Shown: positions 35,485 through 46,317, numbered from the stretch's first letter. The stretch is DNA of 64,000 nucleotides from Marinobacter santoriniensis NKSG1 (GCF_000347775.1 NZ_APAT01000007.1:1-64000); one strand, 5' to 3'. Notes: generated by a model not told the origin, from the letters alone. Numbers and translations are program-made.

Positions 35485-36435
35485 ATGCGAGTAGGTTTGA
35501 TCGTCGATTCCGCTTGTGATCTACCCTATGAGTTCAGTCGCAAGCATGATCTTTTCATCCTTCCCGTCACGGCCAGGATTGATGGTCAGACCTACATTGA
35601 CGAGCACGATCCGGTACGCACCCAGGAGTTCTATCAGAGCGGTCTCCTTCAGAAGGGACACCAGGCGGAAACGGAAGCCTTCTCGGCTGGGCAGATCCAC
35701 GATCTGTTCATGGAAAAGATTGTCACCCAGTTCGATGTGGCGATCTGTGAGACGGTTACCCGCAGCCGAAGCCTGATCTATCAGAACGCCACGGAAGCCA
35801 TGAACAGCGTGCTCTCCAACTATGAGCGCGCGCGATCGGCGGCTGGCCGCGAAGGAAAGTTCTCGATGCGGGTCATCGACAGCCGACAGATTTTTGCGGG
35901 GCAGGGACTGCTTGCCGCCCATACCCTGAAACTGATCGATCAGAAGCTCTCGAAAAATGCCCTCAGGCATGAAGTCGAAACCTTTACCGACAAGATCTAC
36001 ACCTGCGTGATTCCGCGGGACCTTCACTACATTCGTGAGCGTGCCCGTCGCCGTGGAGACAAGAGTGTCTCTGCCCTCGTGGCGTTCCTTGGCAAGGCGC
36101 TGAATATTACCCCGGTGATTTTCGGGAAGGGCGCGGAAGGGCAGCCGGCGGCCAAAACCCGGAATTTCGACGCTGCGGTGGAAAAGGTCATGAACTATGC
36201 GGCTGCTCGCGTTGAAGCCGGTCTGTTGACGCCCTACGTGAGCCTCTCCTGCGGTCTGACCTGGACCGAAATCGAGGATCTGCCCGGCCTGAACCGGCTC
36301 CGGGATGCCTGCGAGCGCAACGGTGTTGAGCTGCTGCTTTCCCAGATGGGAATTACCAGCAGTATCTACGTCGGGCCGGGGAGTCTGTGTCTGGCGTTGG
36401 CAGCAGAGCCGCATACCTTCAACGATTTTCAGTAA
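35485..36435 (+). CDS. DegV-family fatty-acid-binding protein
   Basis: DegV proteins bind fatty acids between two domains and in some bacteria present them to a fatty-acid kinase. The 316-residue protein has the family opening (VGLIVDSACDLPYEF), FILPVTARIDG and a ligand-site-like C-terminal GPGSLCLALA. The ligand and the cellular role in Gammaproteobacteria are unclear; no FakA-type kinase gene is nearby. The start follows an AGGCAG-type ribosome site. It appears to be a single-gene unit. Confidence 0.85.
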   Translation: MRVGLIVDSACDLPYEFSRKHDLFILPVTARIDGQTYIDEHDPVRTQEFYQSGLLQKGHQAETEAFSAGQIHDLFMEKIVTQFDVAICETVTRSRSLIYQNATEAMNSVLSNYERARSAAGREGKFSMRVIDSRQIFAGQGLLAAHTLKLIDQKLSKNALRHEVETFTDKIYTCVIPRDLHYIRERARRRGDKSVSALVAFLGKALNITPVIFGKGAEGQPAAKTRNFDAAVEKVMNYAAARVEAGLLTPYVSLSCGLTWTEIEDLPGLNRLRDACERNGVELLLSQMGITSSIYVGPGSLCLALAAEPHTFNDFQ

Positions 36436-36579
36436 CTGACGACTCCTTTCGGCACGCGCTGGCTTGGCTGCCATGCGCGCAGGCCTCAGTAATTTGAGCA
36501 AATCCCGCCACGCCGACTTCGTGTTAGCCTCGACTCAGAATTCCACGGACTGCCCGCCGGGCTTGAGGACGGAAACGAT

Positions 36580-37614
36580 ATGACCAAATCCACTGGCGCT
36601 CTGGCCGACCAGTTGTTCGAAGCGCACGTCAGACACGAGTTGGCGGCCCTGAAGGGCGCCAAGCTGAAGCGGTTTCTTGAAAAGGAGATCGACGGGCTTC
36701 TGGATCATGCCGGCCGCATTACGCTGAATCGTGTGGCCAGCGTTGATCGCGTGATGGGTGTCATCCAGCGGATCGTGGTTGAAATGGAGCTGGATGCCGG
36801 TATCCCGGAGCTGGCGGCTGAAATGGCCACCGAAGTTCTGAACGCGCCGGTCCAGTCCGAAACCCGACTCGGAGAGATCCTGAGCCGTGAACAGGCGTCC
36901 GATTTTCTGGAGCAGGCCCTGGAACTCCGGCAGCAGCGGGAGCGGGTGATCAGTGAGATCATGGCGCATCCGGTGTACCAGGAACTGGTATCCAATGTGG
37001 TTTATCACGGCCTGGTGAATTATCTGTACGAGGATAATCTGATTACCCGCTCGGTACCGGGTGTTGGATCCATGATGAAATTCGGCAAGAAGATGGCCAA
37101 TCGGGCGGTTCCGGGACTGGACGAGACCTTTGAGCGCCGGATCAAGACCTGGCTGGCCGACAGTCTGCCCGGCCTGATCGCCCGTAGCGAGCAGTTCCTG
37201 AACCGGGCGCTCAGTGACGATGAGCTGCGGGACAGCGTGATGGCCGCCTGGGTGGCGGTGGAGGATCAGACCGTCTCGGAACTCCGGGAAGGGCTGGGGG
37301 ATGTCCAGCTCCAGGAGTTTGTCGTACTCGGTTATGAATTCTGGCTGGAATTCCGCAAGACCGGCTATTTCGAAGGCTGTGCCAGGGCCGTCGTGGAACA
37401 CCTCTTTGCCAAATATGGCGACCGGCCCATTATGGATCTGCTGACGGATGTCGGGGTCACCCGGGAGGTGATCCTCGCAGAGGTGGATGCGTACGCACTT
37501 CCGGTGATGGACGTCCTGCGCGAAGAGGGTTATGTTGAGGCCCTGGTGCGGCGCCGGCTGTCGGCTTTCTACAAATCCGCCGCTGCCCGAAAACTCCTTG
37601 AACCGGAGGCGTGA
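36580..37614 (+). CDS. Conserved helical hypothetical protein
   Basis: This 344-residue, mostly helical, acidic protein has no recognisable motif. It contains repeated amphipathic helices (KLKRFLEKEIDGLLDH, LEQALELRQQRERVISEI, VRRRLSAFYKSAAARKLL) and a short glycine/lysine segment (GVGSMMKFGKKMANRAVPG) that could be a membrane-surface or hinge element. No signal peptide is seen. The stop overlaps the region just before the LysE-type gene, so the two are probably co-transcribed. I cannot assign a function. Confidence 0.75.
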   Translation: MTKSTGALADQLFEAHVRHELAALKGAKLKRFLEKEIDGLLDHAGRITLNRVASVDRVMGVIQRIVVEMELDAGIPELAAEMATEVLNAPVQSETRLGEILSREQASDFLEQALELRQQRERVISEIMAHPVYQELVSNVVYHGLVNYLYEDNLITRSVPGVGSMMKFGKKMANRAVPGLDETFERRIKTWLADSLPGLIARSEQFLNRALSDDELRDSVMAAWVAVEDQTVSELREGLGDVQLQEFVVLGYEFWLEFRKTGYFEGCARAVVEHLFAKYGDRPIMDLLTDVGVTREVILAEVDAYALPVMDVLREEGYVEALVRRRLSAFYKSAAARKLLEPEA

Positions 37615-37652
37615 GAACGCGGTCTCCGGGCTGTTTTCCGGAGGCTGTTGTC

Positions 37653-38282
37653 TTGAGTGACCTGTTCTGGGCCTATCTCCTGGCCATCACATTGCTGACC
37701 ATTACGCCGGGCGTCGATACGCTGCTGGTGATGCGCAATACCGGTCGTGGTGGCCTCAAAGACGGTTGCGTGACCAGTGTCGGGATCTGCAGTGGGCTGT
37801 TTATCCACGCTACCCTGTCGGCATTGGGAATCTCGGTGTTGCTGGTGGAGACGGCCTGGGCGTTTCTCCTGCTCAAGGCTCTTGGCGCCTGTTATCTGGT
37901 CTGGCTGGGCGTTGCGTCTCTGCGCCAGGCATTGAGCCGCCGGACATCTGACGCTGATCTGGCACAGGTGCCAGCGATGCCCCGAAGCTCACTTACCGGT
38001 GCCTTTCGTGAAGGATTGCTGTCGAACGTGCTGAACCCCAAGACGGCGCTGTTCTATATGGCACTTCTGCCCCAGTTCATTGATCCGGCGGGCAACGCTT
38101 TCCAGCAGTCACTGGTCCTGGCGTCCGTACATTTCGTGTTGGCGATGGTCTGGCAATGCGGGCTGGCCTGGGTGGTGGTCCGGTTTCGCGGCCTCAGGGC
38201 CAGCCAGAAGCTCCGTCGAGCCCTGCATGGCCTGACCGGTGGCTTCTTTGTCGCAATAGGGGCGAAGCTGGCGGTCAGTTGA
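37653..38282 (+). CDS. LysE/RhtB-family amino-acid exporter
   Basis: LysE/RhtB proteins are inner-membrane exporters of amino acids or related small molecules. I chose the TTG at 37653 (209 residues) because GGAGG lies eight bases upstream and the first membrane helix (LFWAYLLAITLLTITPGVDTL) then begins at once; a start at 37611 would overlap the previous gene. Family features include ITPGVDTLLVMRNT, GLFIHATLSALG and NPKTALFYMALLPQF. About six membrane helices are visible. The substrate cannot be deduced. A bidirectional terminator follows. Confidence 0.85.
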   Translation: MSDLFWAYLLAITLLTITPGVDTLLVMRNTGRGGLKDGCVTSVGICSGLFIHATLSALGISVLLVETAWAFLLLKALGACYLVWLGVASLRQALSRRTSDADLAQVPAMPRSSLTGAFREGLLSNVLNPKTALFYMALLPQFIDPAGNAFQQSLVLASVHFVLAMVWQCGLAWVVVRFRGLRASQKLRRALHGLTGGFFVAIGAKLAVS

Positions 38283-38305
38283 GCGGGTATCGAAGAACGA
38301 AAAAA

Positions 38306-38329
38306 GGGAAGCCCTCGGGCTTCCCTTTT
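38306..38329. terminator. Bidirectional terminator between lysE-type gene and fdxA
   Basis: GGGAAGCCC (38306-38314) pairs with GGGCTTCCC (38317-38325) around a two-base loop. It has As before and Ts after, so it serves both converging genes. Confidence 0.85.
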
Positions 38330-38356
38330 GTGTCCTGGGAGGGCGCAGTCGGCCTC

Positions 38357-38680
38357 TCAGCGCTCCAGATACTGGAGCTTGTTGGGCTTGCCGTCCCACT
38401 CTTCCGCGTCCGGAAGGGGATCTTTCTTCTCGGTGATGTTGGGCCACTTGCCGGCCAGATCGGCGTTGATCTCCACGAACTGGACCTGATCCGCCGGGAG
38501 CTCGTCTTCCGAGAAGATGGCTTCCGCAGGGCACTCGGGCTCGCACAGGGCACAGTCGATGCACTCGTCGGGGTCGATCACCAGAAAGTTCGGACCCTCG
38601 TAGAAACAGTCTACGGGGCAGACCTCCACGCAGTCCGTGTATTTGCACTTAATGCAGTTATCAGTAACGATAAAAGCCAT
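38357..38680 (-). CDS. fdxA: 7Fe ferredoxin FdxA
   Basis: FdxA is a small electron carrier with one [3Fe-4S] and one [4Fe-4S] cluster. The 107-residue protein starts MAFIVTDNC and has Cys at 9, 12, 17, 21 and 25 followed by C40, C43, C46 and C50 ([11 protein letters not shown]), with the C-terminal extension typical of Azotobacter FdI-like proteins. The ATG at 38680 is the family start; an upstream extension is not supported. It is a separate unit next to mutS in the same direction, an arrangement common in Pseudomonas and relatives. Confidence 0.95.
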   Translation of the reverse strand: MAFIVTDNCIKCKYTDCVEVCPVDCFYEGPNFLVIDPDECIDCALCEPECPAEAIFSEDELPADQVQFVEINADLAGKWPNITEKKDPLPDAEEWDGKPNKLQYLER

Positions 38681-38844
38681 AGTCAGATCCCTGGTCTTTG
38701 AGTGTTCATTCTCATCAGGAGCCCCAGATCGCAAGCCTCCTGCTTATAATTCGGTGCGCGATATTGTAGGGAGCGCCCTTCAAAGGGGCAAGCATTCGCC
38801 TGCTATAAGGTTATTACGCAGGTCAGAATCAGGCCAGCCCCAGG

Positions 38845-41478
38845 TTATTTTTTCATCAGGCTTTTCAGTTCGTAGAGCTGGTTCAGCGCTTCCCGCGGCG
38901 TCAATCCGTCCAGATCCAGCTCCCGCAGCGTCTCTTCCACCACGCTCGGTTCCAATGACGCAAACATGTCGGCCTGAAGAACCGGCTCGCTGACGCGCTG
39001 GGTGTCCGAAGAGCCTGCCTTCCTCGCGGGGGGCGTCGGCTCGGGGCCGGTCGCCGGTGCAGCTGGTGACGCGCTGCCCTCAAGGTGTGTCAGCTGGGCT
39101 TTGGCGTTACGGATCACATCCTGGGGCACACCGGCAAGCTGGGCAACCTGCAGGCCATAGCTCTGGCTGGCGGGGCCATCGTGGACGTTGTGGAGGAATA
39201 CGATGCTGTCGTCGTGTTCCGTCGCGGTCAGATGCACGTTGACGGCGTGTTCCAGGTCCTCCGCCAACTGGGTCAGTTCGAAGTAGTGGGTAGCGAACAG
39301 GGTGTAGCACCGGATGTCCCGTGCCAGGTGCTCGGCCGTTGCCCAGGCCAGCGAAAGCCCGTCGAAGGTGCTGGTGCCCCGGCCGACTTCATCCATCAGG
39401 ACCAGACTGTGCTCGGTGGCGTTGTGCAGGATGTTGGCGGTTTCGGTCATCTCCACCATGAAGGTGGAGCGGCCACCGGCGATATCGTCCGAGGATCCCA
39501 TGCGGGTGAAAATCCGGTCTACCGGCCCGAGCACCGCCCGGTTGGCGGGCACAAAGCTGCCAGTGTAGGCGAGCAGTGCGATCAGCGCGGCCTGGCGCAT
39601 GTAGGTTGATTTACCGCCCATGTTCGGACCGGTGATGACCAGCATCCGGCGCCTGGTATCCATCAGCAGATCGTTCGGGACGTAGGGCTCGTCCAGGAGC
39701 TGCTCCACCACCGGATGCCGGCCCTCCTCGATATCGAAGCCGGGGGTGTCGGTAAACTCCGGGGCAGCAAAACGGAGGGACGTGGCGCGCTCGGCAAAGT
39801 TGCTCAGGACGTCCAGTTCGGCCAGCGCCTGGGCGGCGTCCTGCAAGGGGGCCAGCTGTTCGGCTACGGATTCGAGGACCTCGTCATACAGGGCCTTTTC
39901 GCGGGCGAGGGCGCGGCTCTTGGCGCTCAGGGCCTTGTCTTCGAATTCCTTGAGTTCCGGTGTGATAAATCGCTCGGCGTTCTTCAGGGTCTGGCGGCGA
40001 ATGTAGTCGACCGGCGCCTGGTCGGACTGGGCACGGCTGATTTCGATGTAATAGCCGTGGACCCGGTTGTAGCCAACCTTCAGCGTGCTGATGCCGGTTC
40101 TTTCCCGCTCCCGCGTTTCCACATCCAGAAGGTACTGGCCGGCGTTCTCGCTGATGTTGCGCAACTCGTCCAGTTCCTCGTCGAACCCCTCGCGGATAAC
40201 GCCGCCATCCCGGATGACCACCGGCGGGTTGTCGATCACCGAGCGTTCCAGTAAATCTGCCAGTTGCGGGTATTCACCGATGGTGGTGGCCAGTTTCACA
40301 ACGTGGTGTGAGCTGACCGGCTTGAGCGCGTTCTGCAGGTCCGGCAGGGTTTGAAAAGCGTCGCGGAGCCTGGCGAGATCCCGGGGGCGGGCGGAGCGAA
40401 GCGCCACCCGGGCAAGAATGCGTTCGATGTCGCCCACCTGTTTGAGCAGGTCGTGGACCGGTTCGTAATGAAATCCGTCCAGCAGGGCAGAAACGGCCTG
40501 TTGGCGCTGGCGAACCACCTCCACGTCCCGGAGCGGTCGGTTCAGCCATCGCCGGAGTTCCCGGCCGCCCATGGCGGTCGCCGTGCGATCCATGACCCAG
40601 GCGAGGGTGTGCTGATGTCCGCCCATGAGGTTGGTATCGATCTCCAGGTTGCGGCGACTGGTGGCGTCGAGGATGACGGCCTCCTCGCGGCGTTCCCGGG
40701 TTAACTTACGGATGTGGGGCAGGGCGGTACGCTGGGTTTCCTTGGCGTATTGCAGCAGGCAACCCGCCGCACAGATGGCCAGCGGCAGGTCTTCGCAGCC
40801 GAAACCGGTCAGATCCCGAACCTGAAGCTGCTGGGTAAGCACCCGATGGGCGGTATCGGATTCGAACAGCCAGGGACCCTGTCGACGGATGCCGGTGAAG
40901 CCCTCCAGAATATCGGCGTACGGAAAATCTTCGCTGATCAGTATCTCAGCCGGCCTGAGCCGCTGCAGCTCGCCTTGAAGGGCATCGAGGTCGTCGAGTT
41001 CGGAGACGGAGAAGCGGCCGCTGGAAATGTCCAGGGAGGCGAATCCGAACCGCTCCTTGTGGTTGTAGATGGCCGCAAGCAGGTTGTCTCGCCGGTCCTC
41101 GAGGAATGCTTCGTCACTGAGCGTGCCGGGTGTGACGATCCGGACGACCTGCCGCTCCACGGGCCCCTTGCTGGTGGCGGGGTCCCCGATCTGCTCGCAG
41201 ATGGCGATGGATTGACCCGCGCGAACCAGCCGGGCAATGTAACTTTCGGCCGAATGGTAAGGGACGCCTGCCATGGGAATCGGATTTCCGCCGGATTGCC
41301 CGCGGGCGGTCAGGGTGATATCCAGAAATTCGGCCGCCTTTTTGGCGTCTTCGTAGAACAGTTCATAAAAATCCCCCATCCGGTAGAAGACCAGCTCGTT
41401 CGGATGCTGCCCCTTGATCTTCAGGTACTGCTGCATCATGGGCGTGTGCTTTGAGAGATCGGTCTGCGCTGCTGACAT
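38845..41478 (-). CDS. mutS: DNA mismatch-repair protein MutS
   Basis: MutS recognises base mismatches and small loops and starts mismatch repair with MutL. The 877-residue protein has the DNA-reading Phe-x-Glu element in [12 protein letters not shown] (about 36-41), core and lever domains, the ATPase Walker [12 protein letters not shown] (GPNMGGKST at 617-625), the [13 protein letters not shown] Walker B/D-loop region and [11 protein letters not shown]. The C-terminal tail ([19 protein letters not shown]) is the tetramerisation segment. Length matches the E. coli protein (853). It is divergent from pncC. Confidence 0.97.
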   Translation of the reverse strand: MSAAQTDLSKHTPMMQQYLKIKGQHPNELVFYRMGDFYELFYEDAKKAAEFLDITLTARGQSGGNPIPMAGVPYHSAESYIARLVRAGQSIAICEQIGDPATSKGPVERQVVRIVTPGTLSDEAFLEDRRDNLLAAIYNHKERFGFASLDISSGRFSVSELDDLDALQGELQRLRPAEILISEDFPYADILEGFTGIRRQGPWLFESDTAHRVLTQQLQVRDLTGFGCEDLPLAICAAGCLLQYAKETQRTALPHIRKLTRERREEAVILDATSRRNLEIDTNLMGGHQHTLAWVMDRTATAMGGRELRRWLNRPLRDVEVVRQRQQAVSALLDGFHYEPVHDLLKQVGDIERILARVALRSARPRDLARLRDAFQTLPDLQNALKPVSSHHVVKLATTIGEYPQLADLLERSVIDNPPVVIRDGGVIREGFDEELDELRNISENAGQYLLDVETRERERTGISTLKVGYNRVHGYYIEISRAQSDQAPVDYIRRQTLKNAERFITPELKEFEDKALSAKSRALAREKALYDEVLESVAEQLAPLQDAAQALAELDVLSNFAERATSLRFAAPEFTDTPGFDIEEGRHPVVEQLLDEPYVPNDLLMDTRRRMLVITGPNMGGKSTYMRQAALIALLAYTGSFVPANRAVLGPVDRIFTRMGSSDDIAGGRSTFMVEMTETANILHNATEHSLVLMDEVGRGTSTFDGLSLAWATAEHLARDIRCYTLFATHYFELTQLAEDLEHAVNVHLTATEHDDSIVFLHNVHDGPASQSYGLQVAQLAGVPQDVIRNAKAQLTHLEGSASPAAPATGPEPTPPARKAGSSDTQRVSEPVLQADMFASLEPSVVEETLRELDLDGLTPREALNQLYELKSLMKK

Positions 41479-41583
41479 GAGTGGTCCGGTCTGCCTTGGA
41501 TTGGATGGAGGCGTGAATTGTAAGAAAATAACGCCGGCGATGAAATGAAGCGTTTCGATAAACCCTTCCCCGAGGAGAGCGAT

Positions 41584-42096
41584 ATGTCAGTGAGTGACCA
41601 GGACCTTGAGCAGGCGGGTTTGCGGCTCGGCAAACTCCTGGACAGCCAGCGACGTACCATTGCCACCGCTGAAAGCTGCACCGGCGGCTGGGTGGCCAAG
41701 GTGCTGACGGATCGCCCCGGCTCTTCCGCCTATGTCATGGCCGGGCTGGTGACCTACAGTAACGGTGCAAAGCAGTCCTTGCTGGGGGTTAAAACAGAGA
41801 CGCTGGACACCCACGGTGCGGTCAGTGAGCCGGTGGTTCGGGAGATGGTGACCGGCGCGGTCAATGCAGCGGGCGTTGATGTCGCAGTGGCCATTAGTGG
41901 TGTCGCCGGCCCCGGTGGCGGCAGTGAGGAAAAGCCGGTGGGGACGGTCTGGTTTGCCTGGGGCTCCGGCGGGGCCAGTACGGAAGCTGCTGTCCGGCAT
42001 TTTCAGGGGGATCGCGATCAGGTGCGTCGCCAGTCGGTTCTGTTCGTACTGGAGGCAGTAACTGAGTACCTCGAGCGGACTTCGTCGGTTTCTTGA
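41584..42096 (+). CDS. pncC: Nicotinamide-nucleotide amidase (CinA C-terminal domain)
   Basis: PncC deamidates NMN to nicotinate mononucleotide in NAD recycling. I chose the ATG at 41584 (170 residues), with GAGGAG upstream; the in-frame ATG at 41545 is less likely. Family motifs are [19 protein letters not shown] (Ser-type active site), [18 protein letters not shown] and [21 protein letters not shown]. Only the C-terminal CinA domain is present, as in E. coli YgaD. It precedes recA, the conserved gammaproteobacterial order. Confidence 0.93.
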   Translation: MSVSDQDLEQAGLRLGKLLDSQRRTIATAESCTGGWVAKVLTDRPGSSAYVMAGLVTYSNGAKQSLLGVKTETLDTHGAVSEPVVREMVTGAVNAAGVDVAVAISGVAGPGGGSEEKPVGTVWFAWGSGGASTEAAVRHFQGDRDQVRRQSVLFVLEAVTEYLERTSSVS

Positions 42097-42146
42097 TTCG
42101 CTTCACGCGGGAGGGGTTGGTCTCCTCATCCGCTTATGTTTTAATA

Positions 42147-42162
42147 CTGTTCAAATATACAG
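42147..42162 (+). promoter_or_regulatory. LexA-binding SOS box upstream of recA
   Basis: CTG-N10-CAG with an AT-rich TTCAAATATA core matches the gammaproteobacterial LexA consensus. It lies 95 bases before the recA ATG, the expected place for SOS control of recA. Confidence 0.9.
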
Positions 42163-42256
42163 GAAATGCACTGGGTAGCTCCGGTGGTTTCCTTCCAGAT
42201 TCCGCTGTCGGTCTTCTGAAAAGGACTGGCAGCCCCGGCGACGAGGGTTTGTACCA

Positions 42257-43303
42257 ATGGAAGACAACCGCAAGAAAGCATTGAGCGCAGCGCTGAGCCA
42301 GATCGAGCGCCAGTTCGGCAAGGGTGCCGTGATGAAGATGGGGGATCAGCCCCGCGAAGCCATTCCTGCGGTCTCCACCGGTTCCCTGGGGCTGGACGTT
42401 GCCCTGGGTATTGGTGGTCTGCCTTATGGCCGGATCGTCGAAATCTACGGCCCGGAAAGTTCCGGTAAAACCACGTTGACCCTGCAGGTGATTGCCGAAG
42501 CCCAGAAGCAGGGTAAAACCTGTGCATTCGTGGACGCCGAGCACGCGCTGGATCCGGTTTACGCCGAGAAGCTGGGCGTCAACGTTGACGATCTTCTGGT
42601 CTCCCAGCCGGACACCGGTGAGCAGGCGCTTGAAATCGCCGACATGCTGGTTCGCTCCAACGCCGTGGATGTGATCATTGTCGACTCCGTGGCTGCATTG
42701 ACGCCGAAAGCGGAGATCGAAGGCGAAATGGGCGACAGCCACGTAGGCCTCCAGGCACGGCTGATGTCCCAGGCGCTGCGCAAGCTGACCGGTAACGTCA
42801 AGCATGCCAACTGTCTGATGGTGTTCATCAACCAGATCCGTATGAAGATCGGTGTGATGTTCGGTTCGCCGGAAACAACCACCGGCGGTAATGCGCTGAA
42901 ATTCTACTCTTCTGTCCGCCTGGACATCCGCCGCATTGGTGCCGTCAAGGAAGGGGACGAAGTGGTGGGTAACGAAACCCGCGTCAAGGTTGTCAAGAAC
43001 AAGGTTTCTCCGCCGTTCAAGCAGGCAGAGTTCCAGATCATGTACGGCAAGGGCATCTACCACATGGCCGAGGTGCTGGACATGGGCGTGAAGGAAGGTT
43101 TTGTGGACAAATCCGGCGCCTGGTACTCGTACAACGGCGACAAGATTGGCCAGGGCAAGGCCAACGCCTGCAAGTTCCTCGAAGAGAATATGGACATCGC
43201 CACCGAAATTGAAGCCAAGGTCCGCGACAAGCTGATGCCCAAGCCGGTCAAGAAAGATGCGGCGGCGGCAGAGCCGGCCGAGGCCAATGGAGAATTGCTC
43301 TAA
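42257..43303 (+). CDS. recA: Recombinase RecA
   Basis: RecA forms ATP-dependent filaments on single-stranded DNA for homologous recombination and triggers LexA self-cleavage. The 348-residue protein has Walker [10 protein letters not shown] (about 65-73), the core [22 protein letters not shown] (Walker B and L1 region), [25 protein letters not shown] (listed by ends; L2 region) and a short, Ala/Glu-rich tail. Length matches relatives. An SOS box lies upstream. No recX follows; the next gene is a flavodoxin-like protein 33 bases on, so recX is elsewhere or absent. Confidence 0.99.
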   Translation: MEDNRKKALSAALSQIERQFGKGAVMKMGDQPREAIPAVSTGSLGLDVALGIGGLPYGRIVEIYGPESSGKTTLTLQVIAEAQKQGKTCAFVDAEHALDPVYAEKLGVNVDDLLVSQPDTGEQALEIADMLVRSNAVDVIIVDSVAALTPKAEIEGEMGDSHVGLQARLMSQALRKLTGNVKHANCLMVFINQIRMKIGVMFGSPETTTGGNALKFYSSVRLDIRRIGAVKEGDEVVGNETRVKVVKNKVSPPFKQAEFQIMYGKGIYHMAEVLDMGVKEGFVDKSGAWYSYNGDKIGQGKANACKFLEENMDIATEIEAKVRDKLMPKPVKKDAAAAEPAEANGELL

Positions 43304-43335
43304 GAGTATTTCGGGCTGTGAAGAGGGGAGGTGCG

Positions 43336-43797
43336 ATGAAACGGTTGCTGATTATCGCTCACGCGCCTTCCCCGAATACCCTTCGATTACGGGACGCCGT
43401 CTGTGCAGGCGCCCGGCATGACGACATCGAGGCCGTTGAGGTGGTGGTCAAGCCGCCACTGGAGGCTGGTCCTGAAGACGTTCTTGAGTGCGATGCCATT
43501 ATCCTTGGAACGACCGAGAACCTGGGGTACATGAGTGGTGCCCTGAAGGATTTTTTTGACCGCACCTATTATCCCTGTCTGGAAAAGACCCAGGGATTGC
43601 CCTTCACCTATTACGTTCGAGCAGGCCATGATGGCACAGGCACCTGCCGGGCGATTGACTCTATCACCACCGGTCTGCGCTGGCGGCGCGTTCACGAACC
43701 GCTCGTCTGTCGTGGCGAGTACCGGGATCACTTCGAAAATGACTGTCGCGAATTGGGGCTTTACGTAGCGGCGAGTCTCGATGCAGGTCTGATCTAG
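43336..43797 (+). CDS. Flavodoxin-like / NADPH-dependent FMN reductase-type protein
   Basis: This 153-residue protein starts at the ATG at 43336, behind GGGGAGGT; a GTG at 43318 would be an unlikely earlier start. It has a flavodoxin-like fold pattern: strand KRLLIIAHAPSPNTLRLRDAV (phosphate-loop type), DAIILGTTENLGYMSGALKDFFDRTY (flavin-facing loop), then YYVRAGHDGTGTC. FMN binding is likely but unproven, and the substrate is unknown. It lies just downstream of recA and may be read from the SOS-regulated transcript. Confidence 0.72.
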   Translation: MKRLLIIAHAPSPNTLRLRDAVCAGARHDDIEAVEVVVKPPLEAGPEDVLECDAIILGTTENLGYMSGALKDFFDRTYYPCLEKTQGLPFTYYVRAGHDGTGTCRAIDSITTGLRWRRVHEPLVCRGEYRDHFENDCRELGLYVAASLDAGLI

Positions 43798-43908
43798 CTG
43801 GCAAGTAAAACTTTTGCCAAAACGCGACAGGGCGGCTTGCAGAATCTACAATGGGCGGCCAAAGACTCTTCAATCAATCAGTTATCCGGATTGTTACAGG
43901 AACCTACC

Positions 43909-46317
43909 TTGAAGCCATTGCATCTGCATCAGCTCTACAAAGCCTGCGTTCTGAAAGATCTCCCATTCAAGACCACCAAGCAACTGGAGCCGTTGGCTGA
44001 AATTGTCGGTCAGAATCGTGCCCAGGAGGCGGTACGCTTTGCTCTGGCCATGCCGCATGGGGGCTACAACGTCTATGCGGTGGGACGGAATGGTCTGGGG
44101 AAGCGCACGATGATGCTCCGCTATCTGGAACATCATGTGGACACGGAACAGCAGAGCCATGACTGGTGCTATGTGGCCAACTTCGAGGAGCCTCGGGTTC
44201 CCAGGCTGTTGAAGCTCCCTGCGGGCCTGGGTTCCCAGCTCAAGCAGGATATGGACAAGCTGATGTCACGTCTGGTCAAGGTGATTCCCCAGACGTTCGA
44301 CAGTGACAGTTTTCTGGAACGATCCGAGCAGCTCAAGAATGAATACGGCAAGAAGCAGGAGGATGAGCTCGAAAAGGTCGCGGTCCAGGCGAAGCGCAAG
44401 AAAATCAGCCTGACGGTGACGACGCCGGGCGGGTACCGTCTGGTGGCTATGAACGGAGACGAGCCACACACCGCGGAGACTTTCGAGGCGCTCAGCGAGA
44501 AAGAGCGCGATCGCTTTGAAGATGCCATCAACAGGCTGGAGAAGCGTCTGCGCCAGGCGTTGCGCAAAATTGCCGACTGGGAGCAGGAGTACGCCGAGAA
44601 ACAGCACGCACTGAACCAGGAAACTCTGGCGGGGATTTCCGGTCATCAGCTGGACGAGCTTGTTGAAAAGTACCGGGAGCTGCCGGATGTTGTTGAATAT
44701 ATCAATTCGGTCCGGGCGGATCTGGTGGAAAACCTCGACATTTTCCTGGACGACGGTGAAGAGCAGGTGGCCATCGCCTATGCTTCCCTCGACAAAAAGA
44801 TGCCCCGCCGGTATCTGATTAACCTGTTGGTACACCAGAAAAGCAACGAAGTGCCGGTGATCGTCGAGGAGAACCCGACTTACCACAACCTGTTCGGATA
44901 TGTGGAAAACGTGACCTACAAGGGCACCGTGTTCACCGACTTTTCCCTGATTCGTCCGGGTAGCCTGCACAAGGCCAACGGTGGGTATCTTCTGATGGAT
45001 GCCATCAAGGTTCTCGAGCAGCCGTTCGTATGGGATGGTCTCAAGCGTGCCCTGCGGTCCCGGTCGCTGCAGATCAACTCGTTGGAGCGTGAGATGACCT
45101 TGTCCGGAACCATCTCCATCGAACCGGAGGGCGTGCCCCTCGACGTCAAGATCGTCCTGTTTGGAGATCGGGAAACCTGGCTCTTGCTGCAGGAATACGA
45201 TTCCGAGTTTTCCGAGTTGTTCAGGGTGACGGCGGATTTTGAAAACGAAATGTACCGGACCGATGACAGCCAGCTGCTGTATGCCAAGTTCATCGCCAGT
45301 CTGGTCAGCGAGAAGAAACTGCTCCACTGTACCAACAAAGCCGTGGCACGGACCATCGAGCACAGCGCGCGCATGGCGGAGCATCAGGACCGGCTGTCGC
45401 TGCATGCGGCGGACATCGCCAACCTGCTTCGGGAGTCCGATTTCTGGGCGCGGCAGGCCAAGGCCCGTTTGATTACCGACATCCATGTTGAGAGGGCACT
45501 GGAAAGTGCCCGGTACCGGAGCAGTCGTATACGGGATCAGTTCTACGATTCCATCCGGGACGGGTCGACGCTTGTCTCGACCACCGGCACCTGTGTGGGC
45601 CAGGTTAACGCTCTGTCCGTACTATCGACCGGTGGATATGAATTTGGCCTTTCCAATCGAGTGACGGCGACCTGCTATTATGGCGATGGTGGTGTCATGG
45701 ATATTGAGCGGGATGCCAAGCTGGGCGGCAATATTCACTCCAAGGGCGTGATGATCCTGACGTCCTGGCTGTCGTCAAAGTTCGCCGTCGAAGACCCCAT
45801 GCACCTCTCTGCCAGCCTCACGTTCGAGCAGAACTATGGTGAAGTCGAGGGAGACAGTGCTTCGCTGGCGGAACTGTGTGCGCTGGTATCGTCTTTGTCC
45901 GGTGTGCCCGTTCGCCAGGACCTTGCCATCACGGGTTCGGTCAACCAGTTCGGTGAGGTCCAGCCGATCGGGGGCGTGAACGAAAAAGTGGAGGGATTCT
46001 TCGCCACCTGTCAGTTGAAAGGCGGTCTGACAGGTGAGCAGGGCGTTATTGTGCCCGTGACCAATGTTCAGAACCTGATGCTGGACGCGGAAGTGGTCAG
46101 CGCTGTCAGGGCCAGACAGTTTTCAGTCTACGCGGTTGCCCACGTTGAAGAGGCGATCAGTCTGTTGCTGGGATTGCCCGCGGGCAAACCGGACAAGCGG
46201 GGCAGGTATCCGAAACAGAGCGTTTTTGGCATTATCCAGCAACGGCTTGAACAAATGCGGGAACACGAGCGCCAGGAACACGCCAAGGCTGATCAAAAGG
46301 ACCCGTCAATTCACTGA
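43909..46317 (+). CDS. Lon-like ATP-dependent protease (AAA+ with S16 protease domain)
   Basis: This looks like an LonB/Lon-related protease family protein. I prefer the TTG at 43909 (802 residues, AGGA upstream); the frame is open back to 43837. It has Walker A GRNGLGKRT near 60, a long coiled-coil insertion (about 130-270), an AAA+ domain (FGYVENVTYKGTVFTDFS, KANGGYLLMDAIKVL) and a C-terminal S16 domain with S650 in GDSAS and K693 in GGVNEKVEG. The 43-residue spacing equals that of E. coli Lon. Substrates and control are unknown. It is a separate unit followed by a response regulator. Confidence 0.88.
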   Translation: MKPLHLHQLYKACVLKDLPFKTTKQLEPLAEIVGQNRAQEAVRFALAMPHGGYNVYAVGRNGLGKRTMMLRYLEHHVDTEQQSHDWCYVANFEEPRVPRLLKLPAGLGSQLKQDMDKLMSRLVKVIPQTFDSDSFLERSEQLKNEYGKKQEDELEKVAVQAKRKKISLTVTTPGGYRLVAMNGDEPHTAETFEALSEKERDRFEDAINRLEKRLRQALRKIADWEQEYAEKQHALNQETLAGISGHQLDELVEKYRELPDVVEYINSVRADLVENLDIFLDDGEEQVAIAYASLDKKMPRRYLINLLVHQKSNEVPVIVEENPTYHNLFGYVENVTYKGTVFTDFSLIRPGSLHKANGGYLLMDAIKVLEQPFVWDGLKRALRSRSLQINSLEREMTLSGTISIEPEGVPLDVKIVLFGDRETWLLLQEYDSEFSELFRVTADFENEMYRTDDSQLLYAKFIASLVSEKKLLHCTNKAVARTIEHSARMAEHQDRLSLHAADIANLLRESDFWARQAKARLITDIHVERALESARYRSSRIRDQFYDSIRDGSTLVSTTGTCVGQVNALSVLSTGGYEFGLSNRVTATCYYGDGGVMDIERDAKLGGNIHSKGVMILTSWLSSKFAVEDPMHLSASLTFEQNYGEVEGDSASLAELCALVSSLSGVPVRQDLAITGSVNQFGEVQPIGGVNEKVEGFFATCQLKGGLTGEQGVIVPVTNVQNLMLDAEVVSAVRARQFSVYAVAHVEEAISLLLGLPAGKPDKRGRYPKQSVFGIIQQRLEQMREHERQEHAKADQKDPSIH

